Assembly (NCBI GenBank): GCA_902470805.1
Contig: CABRHX010000001.1
Span: 124,001-188,000 of the forward strand
Reading direction: 5' to 3'
DNA: 64,000 bases
From: an uncultured Collinsella sp.
Lineage (GTDB): Bacteria; Actinomycetota; Coriobacteriia; Coriobacteriales; Coriobacteriaceae
Positions 49,458 through 57,858 of this stretch are shown here, piece by piece (positions within the stretch are counted from its first letter, which is position 1; every line of letters starts with the position of its first letter). Under the pieces are notes generated by a model. The model was given only the letters and a program-made list of their open reading frames with translations, had not been told where the DNA came from and searched no databases. The position numbers were made by a program, and so were the translations under genes.

Positions 49458-52400
49458 CTACTTCTTAATGCCGCGTCCAAGGCGCTCAGCGACCGACGCC
49501 ACGGCCTCCTCGCTGGCCGGCCCGCAGCTAACACAGCCGTCGTGGGCACGCATCTGGCCGGTGACCTCGTCCATCGCGAGCGGCGCAACCTTCTCGAGCT
49601 TAAAGCCCTTGCCGGCGCGCATGTTCTCCTTTGCCACGCTGATCATGAGCTTAATACGGTTGAGCTGGTTGACCTCGGACGCGCCGGGGTCGTAGTCCAC
49701 CGCGACGATGTTGCTCTCGGGATGCTGACGGCGCAGCTCCTTGATCACGGCCTTGCCCACCACGTGGTTGGGCAGGCACGCGAAGGGCTGCGTGCAGATG
49801 ATGTTGGGCGCGCCGTGGTCGATCAGGTCGAGCATCTCGGCCGTGAGCAACCAGCCCTCGCCCATGTTGTTGCACACCGAAAGCACCGTACGGGCCTTGT
49901 CGGCCATGGTACCGATGCGCTCGGGCGCCTCAAAGCGACGGGACTTCTCGAGCATCTCCTCCACCGGCGTACGCATCCAGTCCACGAGCTTGATGAGCGC
50001 CTGCATGCCCGCACGCGTGGTAGCAGAGCTACCCAGCTCGTCCTTCTGCAGCTCGGCGTTGCTCATGGAGTACAGGAAGAAGTCGAGCAGGCCCGGCACC
50101 ACGGCCTCGCAGCCCTCGCGCTCGATAACGTCGACCACGTGGTTGTTGGCCGTAGGGTGGAACTTGACCAAGATCTCGCCGACCACGCCCACGCGCGGCT
50201 TGGTGCCCTCGCCCACGAGCGGCATGGTGTCGAACGCGCGGATTGCCTCACGGCACAGCTTGGTGTAGTTGTGGCGGTTAAACTTGGGCGCCAGCTTGCG
50301 GGCGCGCGCCATGTACTCCTCGTAGAGTGCGTTGGCGGCACCGGGCGTGGCCTCGTACGGGCGGCAACGATAGAGCATCTGCATCATGACGTCACCAAAG
50401 AGCACTGCGTAGACTGCCTGCTTAAGCAGTGCCGGCGTAATCTTAAAGCCGGGGTTGTCCTCACCGAGCGCCACGGCCGAAAGCGAGATCACCGGGATCT
50501 CGGGGTGGCCGCTCTCGCGCAGGGCCTTGCGGATGAGTGCGATGTAGTTGGTGGCACGGCAGCCGCCGCCGGTCTGGCTGATAACCACGGCCGTCTTGGA
50601 CAGGTCGTACCGACCGCTCTCGATGGCCTCCATAATCTGGCCCGTCACCAGGATCGACGGATAGCAAATGTCATTGTTCACGTAGCGCAGGCCAGCCTCG
50701 ACGGCATCGTGGTCGGTCGAGGGCAGCAGCTCCAAGTTGTAGCCGGCACCGCGGAACACCTCTTTGACCAGGTCAAAGTGAATCGGCGCCATCTGCGGGC
50801 ACAGGATGGTGTAGCCCTCCTCGCGCATCTGCTCGGTAAAGGGCACCTTGGGCCACGCGGTCGAAGCACTCTCACGCTGCGCCTCAAACGTGTACTTGCG
50901 GCTCGCGAACGCGGGGGCATCCGTGGAGGGCGCCACCGGCGCGGCATCGCCTTGCTCGTAGGCCTCGCCCGCGGCCGTGGCATCGGCCAGGCGCTCGGCC
51001 TCCTGGTCCTTGAGCGCTGCCATGAGCGAGCGGATGCGGATGCGCGCGGCACCCAGGTTAGACACCTCGTCGATCTTAAGCACGGTGTAGATCTTGCCGC
51101 TGGCTTCCAGAATCTCCTGCACCTGATCGGTGGTCAGAGCGTCCAGGCCGCAGCCGAAGGAATTGAGCTGGATCAGGTCCAGGTCGTTGCGCATCGTCAC
51201 AAAACGGGCGACGGCGTACAGGCGGCTGTGGTACATCCACTGGTCGACGACGCGGATCGGACGCTCGGGCTTCACGAGATGCGCAAGCGAATCCTCGGTA
51301 AAGACCGCAAAGCCAAAGCTCGAGATAAGCTCGGGCAGGGCGTGGTTGATCTCGGGGTCGTTATGGTAGGGACGGCCGGCGAGCACGATGCCGTGGCCAC
51401 CGTGGTCCTCGACCCACTTAAGGGCCTCCTCGCCCATGGTCTGGATATCCTCGTGGAAACGCGCATCGGCCTCAAAAGCAGCGTTGACGGCGGCATCGAC
51501 CTCGGAGCGCGTGATCTTGGGACCGCGCACGCGACCGCGACCGGCTTGCGCATCGGCCACACGGTCGACGGCGAGCACCTGGTACAGACGGCGCTTAAGC
51601 TCGGTCTTATCGTGATACGGCACAAACGGATACAGGAACTCGATGTTCTGTTCGCGAATCTCGTCGATGTTGAGCGCCAGCGCTGTGGGGTAGCTCATGA
51701 CGATGGGGCAGTTGTAACAGTTGCCGGCGGTCGGATCCTCCTTGCGCTCCCAGCGCACGCACGGCATCCAGATGAAGTCGACATCGCGGTCGATGAGGTT
51801 CATCACATGGCCGTGGCTCATCTTTGCCGGGTAGCACACGCTCTCGGACGGCATGGACTCGATGCCCGCCTGGTAGGTCTTTTTGCTCGACTGGTCGGAC
51901 AGCTGCACGCTAAAGCCCAGGCGCGTAAAGAACGCGTGCCAGAAGGGGTAGTTCTCGTACATGTTGAGTGCGCGCGGGATACCCACGGTGCCGCGCGGGG
52001 CCTCGTCGGGACTCAGGATCTCGCGGTTAAAGAGCAGCTCGTTTTTCTTTTTGAAAAGGTTGGGGGCCTCAGTCTTCTGCTTTTTGTGGCCGGCGCCCTT
52101 CTCGCAGCGGTTGCCGGTAATGAAGCGCCTGCCGCCGCCAAAGTCGTTGACGGTAAGCTGGCAGTTGTTAGAGCAACGGCCGCAGCGGACATGCTTTTGC
52201 GTCACGGTAAGGTGCGCGATGTCCTCGGCAGAAAGAATGGTCGAGGTGCCGTCGGCGCCGGCGCGATCGCGGGCGAGCAGGGCCGCACCGTAGGCGCCCA
52301 TGCAGCCGGCGATGTCGGGACGCACGGCATGAACGCCGGTGAGCTGCTCAAATGCGCGCAGCGTGGCATCGGACATAAAGGTGCCGCCCTGGACGATCAC

Positions 52401-54245
52401 CTGGCTGCCAATCTCCTTGGGGTCGCGCAGCTTAATGACCTTGAACAGGGCGTTCTTGATGACGGAATAGGACAGGCCGGCCGCGATGTCGCCCACCGTG
52501 GCGCCTTCCTTTTGCGCCTGCTTGACGCGCGAGTTCATAAAGACCGTGCAGCGGCTGCCCAGGTCGACGGGAGCCTTAGCATGGATGGCGGCATCGGCGA
52601 ACGCGCGCACGTCCATGTTCATAGACACGGCGAAACTCTCGATAAAGCTGCCGCAGCCCGACGAGCAAGCCTCGTTGAGCATGATGTGCTCGATGACGCC
52701 GTCCTTGACGCGCAGACACTTCATGTCCTGGCCGCCAATGTCCAGAATGAACTCGACGCCGGGCAGGAACGCCTTGGCGCCGCGCAGGTGCGCGACGGTC
52801 TCGATCTCGCCGGAATCGGCCTTGAGGGCCTCGATGAGCAGTGCCTCGCCGTAGCCCGTGGTAGTCACGTGGCCGATGGTGCAGCCGGCGGGAATGTGGT
52901 TGTAGAAATCGGCCATGATGACCTTGGCCGTGCCCAGGATGTCGCCGTTGTTGTTGCCGTACCAGGTGTGCAGCAGCTGACCGTCCTCGCCCACGAGCGC
53001 GGCTTTCATGGTGGTGGAGCCGGCGTCGATGCCGATGAACACGCGGCCGGTGTAGCCTTCGAGCTTGCCCTTGGGGACGACCTCGGCGTCGTGGCGGGTC
53101 TTGAACTCGGCGAAGTCCTCGTCGGTGGCAAAGAGCGGATCCAGACGCTCGACCTCGGCACCCTGCGTGTCGCCCAGGGCATCGATGGCCTCGATGAGCT
53201 GCGGGAACGTGCTGAGCTTGTTGGACTCGTGCGCCATGGCGGCGCCGCTCGCCACAAACAGGTGAGCGTTTTGGGGCACAATGCGGTGCTCCTCGTCCAG
53301 GTTGAGCGTGAGGTAGAAGCGGTGGCGCAGCTCGGAGAGGTACTGCAGTGGGCCGCCCAGGAAGGCGACGTTGCCGCGAATGGGACGGCCGCACGCCAGG
53401 CCCGAAATGGTCTGGGTCACGACGGCTTGGAAGATGGAAGCGGCCACATCCTCGGGGCGGGCTCCCTCGTTGAGCAGCGGCTGGACGTCAGTCTTGGCAA
53501 AGACGCCGCAGCGGCTGGCGATGGGATAGATGGTGGTGGCGTTGGCCGCGAGCTCGTTGAGGCCGCTGGCGTCGGTGTGCAACAGAGTGGCCATCTGGTC
53601 GATGAACGCGCCCGTGCCGCCGGCGCAGGTGCCGTTCATGCGCTGCTCGATGCCGTTGTCGAAGTAGATGATCTTGGCGTCCTCGCCGCCCAGCTCGATA
53701 GCAACGTCGGTGGCCGGGATAAGGGTCTCGACAGCGCGCTTGCTGGCAATGACCTCCTGGACAAACTCCAGGTCGAGCCACTGGGACAGCAGCAGGCCGC
53801 CCGAGCCGGTAATGGCGCAAGTCATCTGGGCCGTCGGCAGCACGGTCGCAGCGCCCTCGAACAGGTCACGGGCGCAGGCACGGACGTCGGTGTGGTGGCG
53901 CTGGTACTTGGCGTAAACGATCTGGTTGTCGTCGTTGAGCACGGCGAGCTTGACGGTGGTGGAGCCCACGTCGATGCCCAGGTGCAGGTTGCCACGAGCG
54001 TTCTCGGGGTTGAAGATCGCGCCTTCGGGGGCGTGGGCGGCGGTGGCGGCTACGGGTTCAGCGGCGATGGCGGGCTCGCTAGCGACGGACGTCTCCCCTG
54101 CCGCGTTCTTGGCATCGGCAACTGCCTCGGCAACTTTCTCGGCAGCTGCGGTCGCGGCCTTCTGCGCGGCATCCACCACGGCGGGCGCAGCCTCACGCGC
54201 GGCAGCGACCATACGGTCTTTAATGCCCTCGACGAGTTTGCTCAT
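49458..54245 (-). CDS. Giant acyl-CoA dehydratase activase (two BadF/HgdC ATPase domains plus DUF2229 and HgdB-like region)
   Basis: A 1595-residue protein. Residues 1-80 are Ala-rich and helical. ATPase domain 1 (about 88-340) has LGIDVGSTTVKLAV, C207 in NGTCAGGTGAF and C246 in SRCGVFA. ATPase domain 2 (about 402-690) has FIGIDAGSTTMK, C527 and C531 in EACSSGCGSF and C566 in SRCTVFM. These cysteines match the 4Fe-4S ligands of HgdC-type activases. A CGRCSNNC motif near 690 opens the DUF2229 region, and the C-terminal third resembles dehydratase subunit B. Such fusions reduce a dehydratase by ATP-driven electron transfer. The exact substrate cannot be assigned. It follows a TetR gene by 11 bp. 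Confidence 0.9.
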   Translation of the reverse strand: MSKLVEGIKDRMVAAAREAAPAVVDAAQKAATAAAEKVAEAVADAKNAAGETSVASEPAIAAEPVAATAAHAPEGAIFNPENARGNLHLGIDVGSTTVKLAVLNDDNQIVYAKYQRHHTDVRACARDLFEGAATVLPTAQMTCAITGSGGLLLSQWLDLEFVQEVIASKRAVETLIPATDVAIELGGEDAKIIYFDNGIEQRMNGTCAGGTGAFIDQMATLLHTDASGLNELAANATTIYPIASRCGVFAKTDVQPLLNEGARPEDVAASIFQAVVTQTISGLACGRPIRGNVAFLGGPLQYLSELRHRFYLTLNLDEEHRIVPQNAHLFVASGAAMAHESNKLSTFPQLIEAIDALGDTQGAEVERLDPLFATDEDFAEFKTRHDAEVVPKGKLEGYTGRVFIGIDAGSTTMKAALVGEDGQLLHTWYGNNNGDILGTAKVIMADFYNHIPAGCTIGHVTTTGYGEALLIEALKADSGEIETVAHLRGAKAFLPGVEFILDIGGQDMKCLRVKDGVIEHIMLNEACSSGCGSFIESFAVSMNMDVRAFADAAIHAKAPVDLGSRCTVFMNSRVKQAQKEGATVGDIAAGLSYSVIKNALFKVIKLRDPKEIGSQVIVQGGTFMSDATLRAFEQLTGVHAVRPDIAGCMGAYGAALLARDRAGADGTSTILSAEDIAHLTVTQKHVRCGRCSNNCQLTVNDFGGGRRFITGNRCEKGAGHKKQKTEAPNLFKKKNELLFNREILSPDEAPRGTVGIPRALNMYENYPFWHAFFTRLGFSVQLSDQSSKKTYQAGIESMPSESVCYPAKMSHGHVMNLIDRDVDFIWMPCVRWERKEDPTAGNCYNCPIVMSYPTALALNIDEIREQNIEFLYPFVPYHDKTELKRRLYQVLAVDRVADAQAGRGRVRGPKITRSEVDAAVNAAFEADARFHEDIQTMGEEALKWVEDHGGHGIVLAGRPYHNDPEINHALPELISSFGFAVFTEDSLAHLVKPERPIRVVDQWMYHSRLYAVARFVTMRNDLDLIQLNSFGCGLDALTTDQVQEILEASGKIYTVLKIDEVSNLGAARIRIRSLMAALKDQEAERLADATAAGEAYEQGDAAPVAPSTDAPAFASRKYTFEAQRESASTAWPKVPFTEQMREEGYTILCPQMAPIHFDLVKEVFRGAGYNLELLPSTDHDAVEAGLRYVNNDICYPSILVTGQIMEAIESGRYDLSKTAVVISQTGGGCRATNYIALIRKALRESGHPEIPVISLSAVALGEDNPGFKITPALLKQAVYAVLFGDVMMQMLYRCRPYEATPGAANALYEEYMARARKLAPKFNRHNYTKLCREAIRAFDTMPLVGEGTKPRVGVVGEILVKFHPTANNHVVDVIEREGCEAVVPGLLDFFLYSMSNAELQKDELGSSATTRAGMQALIKLVDWMRTPVEEMLEKSRRFEAPERIGTMADKARTVLSVCNNMGEGWLLTAEMLDLIDHGAPNIICTQPFACLPNHVVGKAVIKELRRQHPESNIVAVDYDPGASEVNQLNRIKLMISVAKENMRAGKGFKLEKVAPLAMDEVTGQMRAHDGCVSCGPASEEAVASVAERLGRGIKK

Positions 54246-54256
54246 TGTCTCTCCTC

Positions 54257-54967
54257 TTAGTTGTTGGACTCGACGGCTGCGGTGGTGTCGGCCGCGTCCT
54301 CGAGCTGCAGGTTCAATAGCTTCATGCCGTATTCCGGCACGTTGATATCGATGGGTTGGCCATACAGGTCACCAGGGCGCACAAAAGCGAGCACCGTCAT
54401 AATGCGCGCCATGGCCTCGGGCGATTCGGTGAGCCCACGCTCAAACCAGCGCTGAATCATGCCGACCTCGGCACTCACGACGTAGGTGACGTAGTAGTCA
54501 AAGAACGTGCCCAGCGCCAGGCCCAAAATGCCCGTCTGCGCACGCGGCACCACAGCCTCACGAGCGGTGTCAATGATCCTTTTAATGAAGGCCTGGTCGC
54601 CGCCCGGACCCAGCAGCGCACCGATTAAGTCGCGGTTGGCCGCAAGATAACGCAGCAGCTCAACCGAACCAGGTGCCGGCTCGAGCTCATCGATGTTGTG
54701 ATAGAGATCGGGCAGCTGAGCTGCGGTGATGAGCTCAATGCGCTCACGAATCTCGGCTAGCAAGCCATCCTCGATTTGATTGATAAAGTCGGGAATATCG
54801 CGGTAGTGCGAATAGAACGTACGGCGCGTAAGGCCGGCGCGCTCGGTGAGCGACGCGACATTAATGCGCGAAAGGTCGCCGCTTTCGGCAAGCTCGCTGG
54901 CAAGTGCCTGGCGAAGGGCACGCTGCGAGCGAAGGGACCGGCGGTCGCATTTCTCGAGCTGGGACAA
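54257..54967 (-). CDS. TetR family transcriptional regulator of the activase gene
   Basis: N-terminal helix-turn-helix with INVASLTERAGLTRRTFYSHYRDIPDFIN at residues 34-62, then a ligand-binding domain. The 236-residue protein begins at TTG 54967, preceded by AAGGAGGACGC; there is no nearby ATG in frame. It is the first gene of a two-gene unit with the activase 11 bp downstream, so it very likely controls that gene and itself through the palindromes at 54990-55033. Confidence 0.9.
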   Translation of the reverse strand: MSQLEKCDRRSLRSQRALRQALASELAESGDLSRINVASLTERAGLTRRTFYSHYRDIPDFINQIEDGLLAEIRERIELITAAQLPDLYHNIDELEPAPGSVELLRYLAANRDLIGALLGPGGDQAFIKRIIDTAREAVVPRAQTGILGLALGTFFDYYVTYVVSAEVGMIQRWFERGLTESPEAMARIMTVLAFVRPGDLYGQPIDINVPEYGMKLLNLQLEDAADTTAAVESNN

Positions 54968-54989
54968 GCGTCCTCCTTGTTACTCAGCC

Positions 54990-55033
54990 TGTGCGCTATT
55001 GCACAGTGCGAGTATTATTGCACACCGTGTGCA
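54990..55033 (-). promoter_or_regulatory. Two palindromes in the tetR-activase promoter
   Basis: TGTGCGCTATTGCACA (54990-55005) and TGCACACCGTGTGCA (55019-55033, perfect) lie 23-66 bases before the TTG start. Shared TGCAC/GTGCA half-sites suggest binding of one regulator at two sites. An ATTATTGCA-type stretch (-10-like TAATAC on the minus strand) lies between them. Autoregulation by the TetR protein is the simplest reading. Confidence 0.65.
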
Positions 55034-55242
55034 TCAACACGTAAAGGCAATATTTGGGATGTGGCGAAGGGACAGTTCCCATGTCACATTCAGCGACCGC
55101 CTAGGTTGTGCCAGTTGTGCCTGGCTTTTGAAGCGGCAGTACCGATTGTCCAAAAAGTCATTCGTGGGTAGAATAGTGTCGACGGCAGCCCAAGTTGTAG
55201 CTAGCTGGGCAGCGCCGTTGTTTGCATTAGGGGGTCAATGCC

Positions 55243-55368
55243 TTAGCGGCGGCGACCCCTTCTGTTGCGCTTCGAACGCTGCTTGAGTGCCTCGGAAAGG
55301 CCGACAAGCGCCGTGAAGAACGAGACCAAAGCGGTCAGAAGTCTCACGAAATCAATCAGATCGGTCAT
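55243..55368 (-). CDS. 41-residue hydrophobic and basic peptide with SOS-like promoter
   Basis: ATG 55368 to TAA 55243 encodes a peptide with a hydrophobic helix (FVRLLTALVSFFTALVGL, residues 7-24) and a very basic tail (KQRSKRNRRGRRR, 29-41). It is too short for ordinary gene calling. The Shine-Dalgarno GGAGGTGAT is nearly the full complement of the 16S rRNA tail and lies five bases before the ATG; a second in-frame ATG sits two codons earlier. The leader can pair GCCCTCCAT with ATGGGAGG, burying that site. The shape resembles membrane-acting type I toxins such as TisB, and the promoter carries a LexA-like box. I do not recognise a named family. No antisense RNA promoter was confirmed. Confidence 0.72.
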   Translation of the reverse strand: MTDLIDFVRLLTALVSFFTALVGLSEALKQRSKRNRRGRRR

Positions 55369-55448
55369 GGGCATCACCTCCCATCAGATGGAGGGCGCTG
55401 CCCGGCACATGGAACTGCCGTCAACGATACCGATTCTACCAGAGCCTA

Positions 55449-55480
55449 GTTATATATACGAATATATGTTCGTATTCCAA
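55449..55480 (-). promoter_or_regulatory. Promoter with LexA-like box upstream of the small peptide
   Basis: Minus strand: -35 TTGGAA (55475-55480), then CGAACATATATTCG (55459-55472), then overlapping -10 candidates TATATA/TATAAC (55449-55458) at 16-20 bases' spacing. The Gram-positive LexA consensus is CGAAC-N4-GTTCG, and only one base differs here. The box lies in an ATACGAA..TTCGTAT palindrome of 20 bp. A box between -35 and -10 is the classical site of SOS repression. The start codon is about 80 bases downstream. Confidence 0.72.
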
Positions 55481-55493
55481 GCACACAGACCCC

Positions 55494-55522
55494 TGTGACA
55501 AAAGGGCTGTCCCTTTGTCACA
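55494..55522 (-). repeat. Stop-abutting GGGACAG hairpin, copy 6 (after HAD gene)
   Basis: Minus-strand arms TGTGACAAA and TTTGTCACA enclose GGGACAGCCCT. The left arm follows the TAA stop codon directly. It separates the HAD gene from the small-peptide promoter. Confidence 0.8.
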
Positions 55523-56380
55523 TTATTCGATGATGGTGCGGGAGTTTTGCTTGTGCATGGTGGCGAGCATGTGTTTGGGGACGGCGTGGATCATGCAGCT
55601 GCCGATAGTTGCGCTCGCGGCGGCTTTAGCTGCATCGCTAGCGTTTTTGGTCGCGTAGCTGTGGCGGAAACGCTTGAGCATGGCAATGTCGTTGCCGCCG
55701 TCTCCATAGACCGCGACCTCGTCCTCGGCAATGCCGTAGTAGCCCGCCAGCCAGGACACACTCTCGCCCTTGTTGCACGCCGCGTCCGTGATCTCAAACA
55801 TCACCGGGTCAAACGGCGCGTTGACTACACGGTCCGAGCGCTCGGCCAGATACGCCTTAAGGTCGCGCTCCAGCTCGGGCGAGGTCACGCGGCAGTTGAT
55901 CTTGCACACATCGTGGCGCAGAATGTCACCGATCGACTGGTCGAAATACTGTTCCTCGTGATACCCGCCACGTGCACGCATGCCGCGCATCACGATGCGC
56001 TTGATAGGACTGTCCTTTTTAAAGCCCGCCTGATGCATCTCGAACGATCCACTCGAGAACATGCCATCGGGCGTGGAGCAGTCAAAACAGATATCCGGAA
56101 ACTCCTTGAGCAGCTCCTCGGTAATCTGCGAGTCGATGGTCCAGGTCCTGAGCACCTCGCCATGGCTGTCGCGCACGATGGACCCATTGGAGCAGCAGGC
56201 GTCGAGTGCCAGGCCCGTAAAGCCATGCTCGCCAATCGGCAGCGTCGAGCGTCCGGTCGCGGGAACCACATGCAGGCCAGCCTCGGTCAGCTCGCGAATG
56301 GCACGGCGGATGGTCCCATCCGCCTCGTGCAGGGCGTTCAGCAGCGTTCCGTCTAAATCACTCGCAAACATCTTGATCAT
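55523..56380 (-). CDS. Cof-type HAD-IIB hydrolase
   Basis: A sugar- or nucleotide-phosphate phosphatase of the Cof group, 285 residues. Motif I is MFASDLDGTLLNALH, motif II ATGRS, and motifs III/IV lie around YGDGGNDIAMLKRF with NASDAAKAAAS after it. Start ATG 56380 (MIKMFAS) was preferred; ATG 56386 is two codons earlier. The start region and its AAGGAGAGG lie inside a 21-bp inverted repeat, so translation may be limited by RNA structure. The substrate is unknown. Confidence 0.9.
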   Translation of the reverse strand: MIKMFASDLDGTLLNALHEADGTIRRAIRELTEAGLHVVPATGRSTLPIGEHGFTGLALDACCSNGSIVRDSHGEVLRTWTIDSQITEELLKEFPDICFDCSTPDGMFSSGSFEMHQAGFKKDSPIKRIVMRGMRARGGYHEEQYFDQSIGDILRHDVCKINCRVTSPELERDLKAYLAERSDRVVNAPFDPVMFEITDAACNKGESVSWLAGYYGIAEDEVAVYGDGGNDIAMLKRFRHSYATKNASDAAKAAASATIGSCMIHAVPKHMLATMHKQNSRTIIE

Positions 56381-56434
56381 GGGCATGCCTCTCCTTCGTC
56401 TGCACGATATTGTAGACGAAGGAGAGGCATGCCC
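56381..56434. repeat. 21-bp perfect inverted repeat over the HAD gene ribosome-binding site
   Basis: Arms GGGCATGCCTCTCCTTCGTCT (56381-56401) reversed at 56414-56434, around a 12-base loop. The left arm contains the complement of AAGGAGAGG and the first possible start codon of the HAD gene. If transcription begins upstream of it, the mRNA hairpin would mask the start. Confidence 0.85.
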
Positions 56435-56495
56435 AAACAATGCCGTCACGGCGCGACGTGCCACTGCCTCCACAAATTCACGGTGCCCCAGCGCG

Positions 56496-57758
56496 TTAAG
56501 GCAATCGCCACAAGCGACTTTTCAGCCGATAAAACAGCGCCGTCGTCAACGTCAGCACTGCCAGCATGCCTGCAAATACAATCGCCGGTGTCCATCGATC
56601 ATATGCGAGCCCGTAAACCAATTGGCCAATAGGCGTTGCGCAGGAAAGCGCCATGTAAACGAGTGCCAGCACTTTTCCGCAGAGTTCCTTTGGCGCTGAC
56701 CGCTGAACAAATGAAACGATTTCGACCGATGCAATGCTTGCCCACGCCATGACCCATGCCGAGCCGGCCGCAAGCGCGGCAAACGCTAATTCATCAGGAC
56801 CGCTCAGTAGCGTGACAATAATCGGTACGACTCCAAAACAAATCATCGCAACATATCGACATATGCCCTTGAAGGAAAAACGATGCGGCCAAATACCGAC
56901 CAAACCACTGCCGACAAGACCACCTAAGCCCATAGCCACCTCAATAATCCCAACAAAGGATGATTGCATTCCGAGATGCTTTGCAACAATAACGGGAGCA
57001 CCAATCGTTAACCCAACTAACGCAAGGTTCAAAATAGCCGCAAGCAAAAACACAACGAGCAATGATGCGTTTTGAAACAGGTACCGAATCGACTCCCGAA
57101 AATCGCTTCGGCATGTCGAGCAAGTCGTACTGTCCCCTGTCATTCCAGATGAGGCATTTTGCTTGAGTGCGCCCCCGAACAGTAGGGCTGACATCGCAAA
57201 CGTCAACGCCGCGGTTTCGCATAGAGCATCGATACCAAAGCACCCATAGACTGCCGTCCCGACTACAGGCCCCAAGATATTGCTCGCCATGGTTATCTGC
57301 GAGACCAACGCTGTGGCACGCTCAACCTTTTCTGGGCCCGTCATGCGCACCGTCTCAATTTGAAGCATCGGCTTCAGCAGCGATTGGATGCCATATTGGA
57401 CGCAAAGCATTGCTGCCACGACAATCGCAAGAGGCAGCGACCGCTTCATGGGGATAAACAACAGCGATGCAGCCATCAGAACAATGCCGAGCACCACAAG
57501 AACCCCGCGATGTCTTCCCTGATCCGCCAAGATTCCGCCAACCGGAGTCGCGAGCACGCCCGGTATGAACGCTATCGCCGCGACGGCGCCATATAACGTT
57601 AACGAGCCGCTGCAATCGAACAAGTAAAGCGGGCACGCAAAGCACAGTGCCGACAACATCGAATACGCGCACAGCTGTGCAACAAGAAGACCGAAAAGCC
57701 TGATAGATCGCACTGTTTTTTGCACCAACGAGACGCTACTCCTCCGCATTCCAGCCAT
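56496..57758 (-). CDS. MFS transporter under TetR-type control
   Basis: A 420-residue major facilitator with 12 predicted helices, including the loop GGILADQGRHRGVLVVLGI after helix 2 (an MFS motif A variant) and repeats around GLGGLVGSGLVGI. It is probably a drug or metabolite exporter. ATG 57758 (MAGMRRS) follows AGGGGGCGGG. Upstream extension of the frame reaches an ATG but has no ribosome-binding site. A palindromic operator lies 14 bp before the start and tetR is the next gene upstream. Confidence 0.88.
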   Translation of the reverse strand: MAGMRRSSVSLVQKTVRSIRLFGLLVAQLCAYSMLSALCFACPLYLFDCSGSLTLYGAVAAIAFIPGVLATPVGGILADQGRHRGVLVVLGIVLMAASLLFIPMKRSLPLAIVVAAMLCVQYGIQSLLKPMLQIETVRMTGPEKVERATALVSQITMASNILGPVVGTAVYGCFGIDALCETAALTFAMSALLFGGALKQNASSGMTGDSTTCSTCRSDFRESIRYLFQNASLLVVFLLAAILNLALVGLTIGAPVIVAKHLGMQSSFVGIIEVAMGLGGLVGSGLVGIWPHRFSFKGICRYVAMICFGVVPIIVTLLSGPDELAFAALAAGSAWVMAWASIASVEIVSFVQRSAPKELCGKVLALVYMALSCATPIGQLVYGLAYDRWTPAIVFAGMLAVLTLTTALFYRLKSRLWRLP

Positions 57759-57771
57759 AAGCCCGCCCCCT

Positions 57772-57857
57772 ATACATACCATTAGTATGTATTTAATGAC
57801 TTGAAAAGGGCAGCCGTGGCTACCCTTACAAATCAATTACATACCGTCAGTATCTAT
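57772..57857 (-). promoter_or_regulatory. Two TetR-type operators before the MFS gene
   Basis: Site 1 is ATACATAC-CATTA-GTATGTAT (57772-57792), perfect. Site 2 is TTACATAC-CGTCA-GTATCTAT (about 57837-57857), imperfect. The shared TACATAC-N5-GTAT layout suggests one TetR dimer binding two sites. The terminator of tetR lies between them. Confidence 0.75.
57803..57827 (-). terminator. Terminator after the tetR gene upstream of the MFS gene
   Basis: Minus-strand stem AAGGGTAGCC/GGCTGCCCTT then TTC, which would separate tetR and MFS transcripts. Confidence 0.7.
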
Positions 57858-57858
57858 A

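Noticed and set aside
49278..54260. 1660-codon plus-strand frame
   Set aside because: Antisense to the activase, which has intact P-loops and cluster cysteines. Length reflects GC bias.
55059..55095. Seventh copy of the GGGACAG hairpin (ATGTG..GGGACAG..CACAT)
   Set aside because: Arms are short and interrupted and it is not next to a stop codon; at best a degenerate relative.
55265..55498. 77-codon plus-strand frame opposite the small peptide
   Set aside because: No ribosome-binding site or plausible composition; the minus-strand peptide has a near-perfect Shine-Dalgarno and promoter.
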